Source of the DNA: Voacanga thouarsii
Taxonomy: Eukaryota > Streptophyta > Magnoliopsida > Gentianales > Apocynaceae
Reading direction: 5' to 3'
Length of the DNA: 64,000 nucleotides
Assembly (NCBI GenBank): GCA_026120185.1
Contig: JANUWF010001497.1
Coordinates: 3,646,501 to 3,710,500 of the forward strand
Part shown: positions 23,001 through 32,597 of the stretch, in pieces
How the letters are laid out: each line of letters begins with the position of its first letter
How positions within the stretch are numbered: position 1 is the stretch's first letter
The notes under the pieces: generated by a model
What the model was told of the DNA's origin: nothing
Databases searched by the model: none
Seen by the model: the letters and a program-made list of their open reading frames with translations, nothing else
Made by a program: the position numbers and the translations under genes

Positions 23001-26000
23001 TCAACTACTAAAAAATTACTGTAGGCTTGTTTAAAAAATGAGGTCAACAAGTAGGTTAGTCAATTGCGAAAGAGTAAGAGGTAGCTAGAAAAGCAAGTAC
23101 AACAAGGTGCTAAAGATTCAAAACAATATGTTGATTTGATAGAAGATGTCTTGGATGTGTATGATGATGATGATTTTACATCAATACACTCGAAGATAGG
23201 GGGAAAAAATAAAGGCATTTAATTGCCCAGACATAAATTGACGACACGCCAAGCTGCACGTGGATGTCAAACGAAATTTTACACCAACTAATATCTATGT
23301 GCATCATTATTTTGTTTTACAATTGGCTTTTGTCTATAATCTTAATACTTATTAATAAAATGTCCTCTTTTGATAGTCCAAAAAAAAAAAAAAGAATTTT
23401 CACCTTAGACAATTTAGAGATGATGTATGCTAAGAAAAATTTTTAAAAGTCAGTTTTCTTTTCCTTAATTTTCATCCATCAGGATGAAAATCAACTTAGA
23501 GCATTTTGACCACTCTCAATTCCCATTCTCATGTGCTTTCTGCTATTTTGGTAGATAAGCCTTAATAACATTTCAGTCTTATTGTTAAAAAAAAAAAAAA
23601 AAAGGAATTCTCCTTGTTCGTCTTCCTTTTCCCTTCATAAAAAATGATTCAAATACATATATATAATATGTATTATCACCCTTTCTTTCCTTCTAATTAC
23701 TTCAACATAAACTACTTTTCATGCTACATTAGTTTCTATTGGACCAAACTATTATTAAGTGTCTAATTATTTTGCCAAAAAATGCTTATAATAAACTATT
23801 TTTTTAAATAACGCGAGATGTCAAAATAACTTTGTCAAATCATTTACATAACATCCTCCAATATCTAAATGTGAAACTAAAAATATGTAAGTCAATTATA
23901 ACACTAGTGTGGCATCATACTATAATCTTTTTCTTTACGCATATTGTCACGCCCTGTGTCTGCGGGCTCAAAAGCATGACTATGGCCCTAATAGCACTTA
24001 AGGTCAACTATTTGGCCACCATCCTTACTAGGCTAAAATGGATATCTCAAATTTACAATAGGTAGTTAGGTCCATCCTTATATACCATTCACACTTCTCA
24101 TCCCAATCCTATGCGGAATTGGGGTATCACATTCACCCCTCCTTTAGACACAAACATCCTCGTTGGGCCATACTTTAGAGGCCAAATCCAGGACCAACTA
24201 GTTGATATAGGATTCTAGAGATGATTCTCACCGCACACGGTATAGCACTTCGTTCTCATACTGAAGGTTGGTTACCTACTCTGATACCAAAATGTCACGC
24301 CTTGTGTCCGCGGACTCAAAAGCGCAACTATAGGTTTGGCAGCACCTACAGTCAACTATTTAGCCACCATCCTTACTTGGTCAAAATGAATATTTCAAGT
24401 TTACAATGGGTACTTCGACTCATCCTTATATACCATTCACACTTCTCATCCCAATCTCAATCCCAAAAGGTGTAGGTTTTGATCCCCTACGTCTCCACAT
24501 AGACTTTTTAATATCACACCCGGTGCCCGCAGACCTAAAAGCACGACTATGGGTCTAGCAACACCCATCAACTAGTTGGCCATCGTCTTTGTTAAGCCAA
24601 AATGGATATCCCAAATTTACAATGGGTACTTCTACCCATCCTTATATACCATTCACACTTCTCATGTCAATCCCATATAGGATCGGGGTATCACATTCAC
24701 CACTCCTTTAGACCCACGCGTTATCACAGGAGACATGGATTTTTATATACCATTCACACTTCTCATCAATTAGTTGGTTGACGTCCTTATTGGACCAAAA
24801 TAGATATCCTAAGTTTTAATAGATACTTAGGCCCCATATTATATACCATTCACATTTTCATCACAATCTCATGTGGGATTAGAGTATCACACATATAGTA
24901 AATTTTACTAACATATCTAACATTAATTTATTACTTTATCTCAATGAAAGAATATAACAGTAAAAACTATTTTATTATGTACATTCTGTGCTATCTTGAT
25001 CATTATATGTAAATCTAGAACTCACCATACCTCAAATTGTTTACACAAAGAAATTACATGTGTAGTAGATGCATACCATTTCTTATGTAAACACCCTCGG
25101 GAAAATCATGTGGAATGCTCCCTTCTATATCGGGTACACGAACAGCTTCTCCCAACTCTTCCACCGGAGCAAAGTTACTCTAAATGTACGAAAGTTAAAA
25201 GGATTTGAGCATATCAGAAAAATGTTCACTGAACCTTGATTAATCATGCATAATATAGTATACACTGTGGCGGAGCTATATATATATATAGCGGCATGCC
25301 CCGAAGATGTTATTTTAAAACAAATTGTAGTACATATGTATGTAAGTCAAATGTATAGATATATAGAGATAGTGACCCAAAAATAATTTATGCTCCTCAA
25401 CTTATGTCAAACTCTCTCTCTCTCTATATATAATCAAATAAGATTAGACAAAAAAGTGAAAAAAGATAAAGAAAAGTACTAAAGTAGGAGAGCGAAGAGT
25501 AAAGAGAAAAATACTTCATCTTTGGAGTTCATAACTCCACCGCAACCAAGAGCAAGAGAGAGAAGAGTAAAGACAACTTTAAACAAAGCATCAGCATTCA
25601 GCAAGACAACAAATCACAACCGATATTCCTTTTCCCTTTCTAAATTAAAGGAACAGCACAATGTATGGAGATCACTTCACTCTCTCTCCTGTAGTTCTAT
25701 TAATAATGTAATTTATGGTTTTTTTTTCCCTTTAGTTTTGATTTGCTATAATTATTGATATTGATTATGAAATTATGTAAATTTTGATGGGGATGAATGT
25801 GCCTTAAGACAAAGCTTTGCAACAAAATGGCAGACGAGTCCTTTGCTCGTAGGTTTATTGTTTATATTGAAATAGACAATTATTAGAAATTTTTTACTCG
25901 TACTCAACATTGAATGATTTTATTTTTATGAAAAAATTCCAAACATAATTTTAAATTAAGGTACTAGCTTTACTCTTTTTTACTAGTTTCATTTCTTAAC

Positions 26001-26756
26001 TTAAGAATTAAAATATATCTTTACACATGTAATGTTTATATATATGTATACATATATAGTAAAAAATAATTTGTCGTAGTGATAAAATAGTTAGTGTTTG
26101 AGATGTATGTCTCAACTTCGATACAAGACCATATCTCATCATTTCCCCTATTCCTTCACTGCTCTTGTCCCTCTCCCCCCCCCCCCCCCCCCCAACATCC
26201 TTCTAATTTTTTTTTTTTAAATGTGTACATATATATGAAATGCTATAAATTACATGTATAGTGTTACATATTTTTTCACAAAGTAATAATATATATAATA
26301 TATGAATGATATTAAGTGAACTTTTTTATTCTGTTAATTTTATTTTAGTTCCCCCTTCCCCCTCGTCCCCTCTACTTAGAATACTCCGACTCTACCACTT
26401 ATGTATACCTGAGAAGGAAGCAATGGCTGATCAACAAATTCATATGCAAAATCAACAAAAGCATCCAGTAGTTCCACAGAACTCATCTTCATCGTCTCCG
26501 GCACATCCTTCAAAATGTCTTGGAGCTTTATTACAATTGGCTGTAACCGGAATACAATAAAATTAAAAAGGAAATGACATTCGATACTGAACTGTTTAAA
26601 TTCGGGCTCAAACAGAGAGCAAGACAGAAAGAATACCATAAAAGGGTAAGAAACCGAGGTTGCAAATCTGAGATTGTTGTTTAACTTATCAGAGGTGGAA
26701 GGTCTCTTCGTAGATCTGCAACATGCCACTGGTACTGCATAACTAAATATAGGCAT
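11586..26756 (-). CDS. Carotenoid cleavage dioxygenase, CCD1-like / zaxinone synthase-like, 13 exons
   Basis: Exons (transcription order): 26756-26637, 26540-26409, 25179-25077, 14062-13800, 13690-13511, 13432-13354, 13254-13173, 13083-13021, 12920-12782, 12690-12378, 12296-12229, 12132-11971, 11720-11586. Phases agree and give 612 codons without a stop. The product is a non-heme iron(II) dioxygenase that cleaves carotenoid or apocarotenoid double bonds. The four iron-binding histidines are H264 (FTSHSK), H313 (LAHEIGVTQ), H377 (AFHILNCFED) and H596 (YGFHG). The Ser/Arg-rich first 40 residues look like a plastid transit peptide. The YNVIMDFP motif and overall match fit the CCD1-like clade containing zaxinone synthase, not NCED, CCD4, CCD7 or CCD8. 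That placement is from memory of family motifs, not a tree. An in-frame upstream ATG at 26867 would add 37 residues. Confidence 0.88.
14063..16499. other. Proximal part of CCD intron 3
   Basis: AT-rich intronic sequence with a poly-T run near 14108-14126 and other homopolymers near 16039 and 16116. The phrase CCCAGTTCGTGGCA occurs twice (about 15341 and 15594), hinting at a small duplicated or transposon-derived piece. Short ORFs at 15552-15746 (+) and 15840-16022 (-) match nothing I recognise and I do not call them genes. Confidence 0.5.
16786..17980 (+). repeat. 5' LTR of the intronic copia element
   Basis: TGTTATG...CCTAACA, directly followed by the tRNA-Met primer site. Short ORFs in it are chance. 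Confidence 0.9.
18060..19930 (+). pseudogene. copia gag and protease remnant
   Basis: Broken frames in order: UBN2-type gag with KAIEVE and EEKLIIEWMSEKHQLVNANA (about 18180-18435); its continuation with MGKHETIALFGNKFIDIANQ (18471-18731); a Lys-rich segment; a decayed zinc knuckle (GYIECGGIEHIRIDFDN) near 18940; a coiled coil rich in Leu, Gln and Lys at 19252-19480; a basic region with YCDYCSFIGFRWKHC; and the protease start VWNLDNNCSKH near 19795. There the D-S-G catalytic triplet has become D-N-N. Frameshifts and stops separate the blocks. Beyond 19931 the sequence jumps to the polyprotein's 3' end, so most of pol is deleted. Confidence 0.7.
20258..21451 (+). repeat. 3' LTR of the intronic copia element
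   Basis: It aligns end to end with the 5' LTR with scattered differences and small indels, so this insertion is not very recent. Confidence 0.9.
22033..22214. mobile_element. Foldback MITE, Mutator-like, with G-box-bearing palindrome
   Basis: The element spans 22042-22205 (164 bp). Its long terminal inverted repeats read GAAATTCTTATATGCACC inward from both ends. A perfect 9-bp duplication TAGTTGCGT (22033-22041, 22206-22214) flanks it, the size made by MULE transposases. The left arm holds the perfect palindrome CCGGTGCACGTGCACCGG (22061-22078), which includes a CACGTG G-box. No coding capacity. It lies within the LINE relic in CCD intron 3. Confidence 0.85.
23394..23944. other. AT-rich intron DNA after the LINE poly-A
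   Basis: No gene seen. A second A-run at about 23587-23603 could be another retroposed 3' end or a simple repeat. Confidence 0.5.
23945..24892. repeat. Degenerate tandem repeat, about four units
   Basis: Units begin near 23945, 24293 and 24512 with variants of TGTCACGCCCTGTGTC, followed by GCGGGCTCAAAAGC. Each continues through GGATATC, TTTACAATGGGTAC and the phrase CCTTATATACCATTCACA, ending at GGGGTATCACA. A fourth, partial copy runs from about 24735 to 24892. Unit length varies (roughly 220-350 bp) because unit 1 has extra sequence at about 24129-24292. No coding frame runs through it. The family is not one I can name. Confidence 0.8.
25077..25179 (-). CDS. CCD exon 3
   Basis: This exon encodes residues 85-118, from SNFAPVEELGEAV to FPEGVYIRN, plus the first base of G119. 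An acceptor TTTAG is at 25180-25184 and the donor GTATGC at 25076-25071. The single leftover G joins to GT CCA at 14062 to make the family-typical NGPNP, which is the key evidence that the distal exons and the core belong to one gene across an 11-kb intron. Confidence 0.9.
25180..26408. other. CCD intron 2, with simple repeats
   Basis: It contains CT/TA runs near 25410-25430 and a pure C run near 26177-26193. The segment from about 25266 (GTGGCGGAGC) to about 26397 (ending CTCCGACTCTACCAC) has faintly inverted ends and could be a non-autonomous DNA transposon, but I found no clean target duplication. Confidence 0.4.
26409..26756 (-). CDS. CCD exons 1 and 2
   Basis: Exon 1 (26756-26637) encodes 40 residues starting MPIFSYAVPVACCRSTKRPS, Ser/Thr/Arg-rich and likely plastid-targeting. 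Exon 2 (26540-26409) encodes 44 residues including LLDAFVDFAYEFVDQPLLPS, which is highly typical of CCD1-like proteins. The frame stays open through intron 1 (97 bp), so retention would not truncate the protein. The GTATTC donor and TTACAG acceptor are good and both exons are phase 0. The first exon is the least certain part of the model. Confidence 0.8.
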
Positions 26757-27550
26757 TTCTCTTCCTTTTGCGTGTGCCCGCTCATGCGTATGTACATTAA
26801 AGAACCTCAGTTCTACAAGAAAATTACTCGCAGATGATTTCAAAACCGTATACAATCGACTCTCCATGCGGTTCTGATGACCAGAAAGAAAAGATAGAAG
26901 CTATATGGCTTTGGAAGAGAAAAGGCAGTAATTAATATACAAGATAGGTTTTGGCAATATTATTAGAAGGCTGTGAGGTAAATTACAGGTTCTAACGTTT
27001 GGAATATTCCTAGCTGATCAATGTTAAGGAATTCATTCGTGTTTCTTTCTTTTTTTTGTGTGTGTTGGTTTCAGTTCTTGAAGTATACTCCTTTGTCCAC
27101 ATTAAAGAGTCTTTATCATTGCCAACAAAGCATGTATATGGAATATGCTTAGTTTTGTATTTCTTCCAACTCTCCAAGCAGATCCAACCACAATGCATCG
27201 TCTGCTAAATCCATTTCAAGAAAGATCCTTTATGGTGCTAATTCATTGGTTAAAAACTCACAATGATGGGAGTAATATGAATCCTTAAAAAATGTTGTAG
27301 TGCCATTATTAGGATTATACTCAAACCCAACTAATAATTGAACATTAAAATAATGGGGTTGAGTTTAATATTTTAAGGTAAGACTTGAATTCAATCGATT
27401 CGATGAAAATATTTTGGAATTTGAGATCGATTTAAAGTTTGATTAATTAATGCACATTCAAAAAGTTGAATATCAAGCTCAAATTTGAATTGTATAAAAA
27501 ATACTTTTAAATAAGTATTTATATAAATATTTGATTACATTTATAAATAA
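26757..27550. other. Upstream region of the CCD gene
   Basis: This should hold the 5' UTR and promoter. I see no unambiguous TATA box at a fixed distance and no other gene. The short ORF at 27010-27198 is not supported. Confidence 0.4.
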
Positions 27551-27860
27551 TACTCCATCCATTTCAAAATAGATGTTTATGAAATCCTTTACACATAAAT
27601 TAAGGGTATTAAAAATAATGTTATAATTCAAATAAAATTCTTATTATACCCTTATTAAGCACATGATAGTTATTATTTGATAAAAATTTCCAAAATGTAA
27701 GAAGAAAAAAGAGTTTTAAAAAGTTGTGTAGTTGACTTAGAATAAATAAGGGTAAAATAGAAAGAAACTAATCATTAATTTTAGAAATATGTACATGAAC
27801 ATTTATTTTGAAACAAAACAAAAAAATTTCATAAATATCTATTTTGAAATGGAAGGAGTA
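27551..27860. mobile_element. Stowaway-like MITE 1
   Basis: A 306-bp element (27553-27858) with TA duplications and inverted ends CTCCATCCATTTCAAAATAG on both sides. Non-coding; mobilised by Tc1/mariner transposases. Confidence 0.85.
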
Positions 27861-27890
27861 TTAAATAATTAATTAATCAATATGAATATA

Positions 27891-28167
27891 TACTTCATTC
27901 GTCCCAACCAAATTGATAATAATGACTTGACACGAGATTTTATACAAAAATAAAATTTTTAATATAATAATAATATGGTATAAGAAAAGTAAAAAAAATA
28001 TGTGAGCCCCATATCAAATCTATATATATAAAAATAATACATAAGATATATATTGATTATTTTATAATATATAATATATTAAAACCTTTCTTTTTAAGAA
28101 AAATATCAATTTTTTTTAAACAATCTAAATTAATAAGCAAATCAATTTCGTTAAGATGGAGAAAGTA
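27891..28167. mobile_element. Stowaway-like MITE 2
   Basis: A 273-bp element (27893-28165) with TA duplications. Its ends are inverted: CTTCATTCGTCCCAACCAAA on the left against CTTTCTCCATCTTAACGAAA from the right. Non-coding and more decayed than MITE 1. Confidence 0.75.
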
Positions 28168-28333
28168 TAATTTAACATGCTCGCAAGTTTTCGATACAAA
28201 TTCTTAAATATATTCAAGTTCTATTCAATTAAAATATATTTGAATTCGAGATCAGCCTAAAAAAATGTTATATTTTATCCAAACTCTTGTTGAGTTAAGC
28301 CAAATACCTAAACAAAAGGTCAACACTAACCAA

Positions 28334-29735
28334 TACTCCCGCTACAAGAAAAATGCACTTTAGCGACGGAAATTTGCTACAGTTTTGTTACTGTCACTAA
28401 TTTGGGACGGAATAGCGACGGCAAACAAAAATTTCAATTTAAATTTATTTTTTAAAAAATTTATTAGATAGCCGTTGTGAATCCCTTACTAATTCGCGAT
28501 GGTTTCTCAACCTTCGTTAATCCGTCACTAATTAGTGAGAGATTAGCTACTGCTTATCATCCCTCGCTAATTAGCGAGGAATTAACTACGGTGTACGTAA
28601 TTAACACTAATACTAAATTAATTGTTCAAATACCTTAGCTAATCCCTCGCTAATTAGTGAGGGATTAGCTACAGTGTACGTAATTAACACTAATATTAAA
28701 TTAATTATTCAAATGTCGTAACTAATCAGCGAGGAATTACCTACGGTCGATAATCCCTCACTAATTAGGGAGGGATTAGCTATGACATTTGTGATTATTC
28801 ATTAATACTAAATAATTATTAAAATGCCGTCAGTAATTAGCAACGGATTATCAAACGTCGCTAATTCGTCGCTAATTAGCTAAGGATTAGCGACAGCAAA
28901 TTGGGCTGTCGCAAATCCTTACAAATCCGTCGCTAATATACAAAAAAAAAAGTATACTATATAATTAATATAAAGAACAAAAAATCACATGAATATTACT
29001 ATAATAGCATAGTGGTGAAGTACGTGCTCCCCCACAACAAGGACGCTCGTTCGACCCCGTGTCCGACATAATTTTATAAAATTATCTATCAGGTCGGGTC
29101 AATTGCCAAGCAGAACTAATTAGACCAGGTCATGGCTAATTAATTTTTTTTAAAAAAAATAAAATTTGTTGGCTGTCGCTAAATTTAGCGACGGCCTTAA
29201 TTATAAATTTAATTATAAATATCATTAATTAAATAGTCGTCGCTAATCATATTCTATTGCAAATCCGTCGCTGTTAGTGATGGATTTTCGTTCTATCGCT
29301 ATTTGCGACGCCAGCTTTAGCGACAGTCAAAATCCGCCGCTAAACTCGATTAGTGATGAATTAGCGATGGATTTGACCATCGCTAAATTGTTGTTTTCTT
29401 GTAGTGTCCCTCCGTCCCCTTTTATTTGTTTATTTTAATTGATTCATAAGTTTTAAGAAAAAATAAGGTTTTTTCAGTTAATTAATCAACATTTCCTATT
29501 TTATCCTCAAAGAATCTCTCATTTTATTAAAGAGTAATCAAATTTCAAAACTTTATTTATTGTAAGTATATTTAACTTACTTCTATTTCCCACTACAAGT
29601 GCAGAAGTAATTTCTATTAAAGAGGGGTATTTGTGAAAAAATAGCAATTAATATAATCTTAGTTTGATAATGGGACAGATAAATTGGAACAAAAATTTTA
29701 ATTTTAATGGATAGATAAAAGGGACGGAGGGAGTA
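28334..29735. mobile_element. Stowaway-like MITE 3, split by a CACTA element
   Basis: TA (28334-28335) is followed by CTCC, then the CACTA insertion, then CTCCGTCCCCTTTTAT (29410 on). The right end is AAAAGGGACGGAGGGAG (to 29733) and TA. Joining CTCC to CTCCGTCCC restores the canonical Stowaway terminus CTCCCTCCGTCCC. Without the insertion and one TCC the MITE is about 330 bp. Confidence 0.85.
28337..29409. mobile_element. Non-autonomous CACTA (En/Spm) element
   Basis: The 1067-bp element (28340-29406) has inverted ends CGCTACAAGAAAA and CACTACAAGAAAA (right end read inward) and a 3-bp TCC duplication. The subterminal regions are crowded with TTTAGCGACGG/CCGTCGCTAAT variants, the kind of repeats that bind CACTA transposase. 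No transposase is present. A tRNA-like segment lies near 28996-29065. Confidence 0.9.
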
Positions 29736-30242
29736 TATTAGTAAGAAAAACTTGCACCATTTGGAATGGGTTTCAAAATGTTGACCATATTTCAAACTTC
29801 AACAACTCTTACGCATAACCCAATCTAATTTCAAATTATCAAGTGTTTATATTTATCCATCATCAAACAAGAAATATAAAAGTCAAACATATCACTTATT
29901 TAATAGTTTTGGTTAGTTGCTTTTATGCTATGAGGTTTGACCAAATGCAGATTCATCCCTCAATCTTGAGTAAACCATATACATTCTCTTAGAGGAAACT
30001 TAGAACTCTCGTTAAAGGACATATAAATGTAAAGAAAGAAAGTGAAGGAGGAGTCATCTTTAGCTAGAGAGAAGGCAGAAAGGGAAGGAAGAAGGAAATA
30101 ATAGACATGGCAGAGGTGAAGTGCTATTAGATACATAGACAGATTGCTTAACAATAATGCAATAGTTATATTACTTGAAACATTTGGTTTTCTTTGTTCC
30201 AAACTACATCACTTCACAGTCCAAGAAACACTCTTGTTATTT
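29736..30242. other. Spacer between Stowaway cluster and CCD pseudogene
   Basis: AT-rich, no gene seen. It includes the 3' flank of the CCD copy on the minus strand. Confidence 0.5.
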
Positions 30243-30250
30243 CTAAGAGC

Positions 30251-30878
30251 TCACTGGGATGAAAACTCCATGGAAGCCATATGGGACTCTCTACTTGGAA
30301 GAGCAATTTTGGCCACTGGCTCACCAAAAAACTTCTTTGCATTAACTATATAAGCCTGTAGACAAAGAAGGAATTAAATTAACTATTCCTTACCATTTTG
30401 TCAGTTTTCTTGATAAGGGAAGTGCTCGAATTTCACCATAAATGAGCAAAATAAAGCAATGAACTTGAGATATATTTGTATCTTCATTGTGGACAAATGA
30501 AATGATCCACCCATCATCCTCTTCATGACCTCCAGGTTTTGGCACGAAGGCTGCTCCTGTACAAAATGTGTTCACAGGAAATTTATGGTACTCAACCTTT
30601 GTCATTTCCTCACCCTGATTCCACATTAAGGTTTAGCATAGCACATTTTATCAGTAAAATTTTTTAAGTAAACTCGATCTACAGAAAGATGACACATAGG
30701 CAAATACAATGTATATTTCACTAGCAAGTGCAATATTTAGGCCTATTAATGTTGTAATTCGGTACTTTACAATTGAGATAATAAAGACGCATAAAATGTG
30801 AATGGTATTTTACCGAATATTGTTCAAGTTCTCTTTCACCCAAACAAAGTTTGGCTAACCCTCCGTACTTTGAGATAC
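30251..30878 (-). pseudogene. Second CCD copy, last three exons only
   Basis: Exons 30878-30814, 30614-30465 and 30355-30251 match exons 11, 12 and 13 of the complete gene (KYGGLAKL; VEYHKFPVNTFCTGAAFVPK; AYIVNAKKFFGEPVAKIALP). In the last exon one extra AG within AGAGAG (plus 30287-30292) shifts the frame right after LPSR. The VPYGFHG motif with the fourth iron ligand is lost, and translation ends at 30251. In the original frame the end would be at 30243. A copia element starts at 30884, on the acceptor of the first of these exons. The rest of the gene would lie past the window's right edge. The copy is head-to-tail with the intact gene, so a tandem duplication is likely. Confidence 0.88.
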
Positions 30879-30883
30879 CTAAT

Positions 30884-32597
30884 TGTTAGTGTTATTTCCT
30901 AGATGCAATCACATATATTTTATATATTGTACATTTATTTAATTATACAAGGTATTCTTTATCTTTCAATTTATTTTATTTATAATATCGTGTGAATATA
31001 ACTACTAGATAAAGTCCCAAGTGCAACACTGTGTTAAGACAATCATGATAGAGATCATGATGTGAGGTTCCTACTACATTGAATAGTGTTCATACTTAAA
31101 TCATCCCTAATCATAGTATTAATGAGATAAGACATCACAATGCGTCAAGACTAGCACATATTATACTTTCTGATTTGATCAGGCGGTGGTTCTCACATCT
31201 GTGAGTATTGTGATACTCAAAGTTAACATATGGATGTTTGTTAACAGAATAAGTACACTGGATGACCTAACTATGAGATAATCATATAAATAACGACTTA
31301 GTGTCAGTGATAGAATCTCATTATAGCAAATGTACAAATGTCCTTGATTTGAGATCTCTAATGTACTCTGTTTGCTAAGCGTAGCTCTTTTATTCGAATC
31401 TATGGAGTCTTGAGAAAACTGCCTATGGGATGAATATTGGGTATAATGTGAAGTAAATGAAAATAATTGAAATGATCAATAAAGGATTCACAACTCCTAA
31501 TAGTATGGGTGAATATCTCACGGTCACTTGTAGGAATCATTGCTCAAGCAGTCCTTTACCAAGGCGACTATGTATTGAAAATAGTTTCAATTGATACACA
31601 TGATAAGTAATAGATTTCGGGAACAAGTACTAAAATATTCGGGTTAGAATTAATTAAAATTCTATAGAGAGTTACACTAATTTTATACTTTAAATCGAAT
31701 GAGATATTGTATGGTGAAAAGATTTTATTGCACTGTTGTTTGCTATTGAAAGGTTCATGTCAAGCCATTTGACTTTCTGAACTTTTGGATGGTCATGATG
31801 TATTGCTATATGCTACTCATGATCTATCAAATATGGATTTATTAATTAGAGAATTAATAAATCAATCCTAATTAGAATTAATGAGTTAATTCTAATTATC
31901 AAGGACTATTAATTCTAAAGATATTTGGATTAATTCATATTTCGCTACCAAAAGACCAGAAAACTTAATGGGTCACACACAATAAAGGATAAAGTACTTG
32001 GGATGTTATTTGATAACAATACAGGGTTATTTGAAAAAAGAAGAAGTTGTTGTAGTCGAATTATAATTAGTTATAATTCGTGGGCCATATTATAATTAAA
32101 AAAATTCCAATACTAATTGGAATTAAAGAATCCTTATTCTTTAAGGATTCTGGTTACCAAACATAGTGCATATGCATACAGATATGTATGTTGTTTTTTG
32201 AATAATACTGAATGGGAGAGGAAAAATCATTTTTCCTGTGTTTCTCTCTTGTGTTCTTCTTCTTTCTCTCTAAACCCTTGCCGCAGGGGAACATACTAGC
32301 ATCTTATTCATGGTGAAACTGAGTAATCCTTTGTGTGGATTTCTATTAGAAACAATCCTGTCCTTGGATTGGAGTGGCTTAATTTTGAACGTTCAAGAAA
32401 TGGCACTTTGTTCGTTGATTGTGAGGTTGTTGGATTACGCCTTCAACATCAAGAAAAATCTTGAAACCCAACGGAGAAAGGTAAACCTCATGCATGTTCT
32501 TTTTACCCATAATAATACATAAGCATGTGATCTTAGGGTTGGAATTCAGTTTTTCGATTGCATTATTATGTTAATGCATGACTAAAATTCCCTAACA
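30884..32597 (+). repeat. 5' LTR of the Angela-like copia
   Basis: 1714 bp, TGTTAG...CTAACA with matching inverted ends. It is followed by GTGGTATCAAAGCC (primer site for initiator tRNA-Met, one mismatch from the usual TGGTATCAGAGC). Its start resembles the Angela/Tork LTR consensus, as do the solo LTRs at 1863 and 45404. Confidence 0.9.

Larger units (their letters stand above)
16500..23393 (+). mobile_element. LINE-type ORF1 relic (DUF4283 / zinc-knuckle), split by a copia element
   Basis: Removing the copia element (16786-21451) and one CAAGT copy restores a frame across the junction: ELRKDFATIGLKGEVKVGVL before, then YILIRPSLEEDFIHLWLKQQ after. This and the following WISLENLPLQFFSKSVLFSI match the DUF4283 domain of plant L1-type ORF1 proteins. 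A decayed CCHC knuckle follows near 21830 (YCRSLWRPGHDC, second Cys lost). The variable C-terminal region runs to about 23220 and is interrupted by a MITE. AATAAA at 23354 and a poly-A run at 23380-23393 mark the 3' end. I see no ORF2. Stops at about 21569 and later make it dead. The 5' border is approximate. Confidence 0.7.

Noticed and set aside
23945..24892. CRISPR-like or satellite array
   Set aside because: The units are long, uneven and diverged, without short identical repeats and spacers, and the genome is eukaryotic.
26376..26867. Single 163-residue ORF as one exon
   Set aside because: The middle part is hydrophobic and unlike CCD proteins. A donor at 26636 and acceptor at 26541 remove it and leave two in-phase exons with family-typical sequence.
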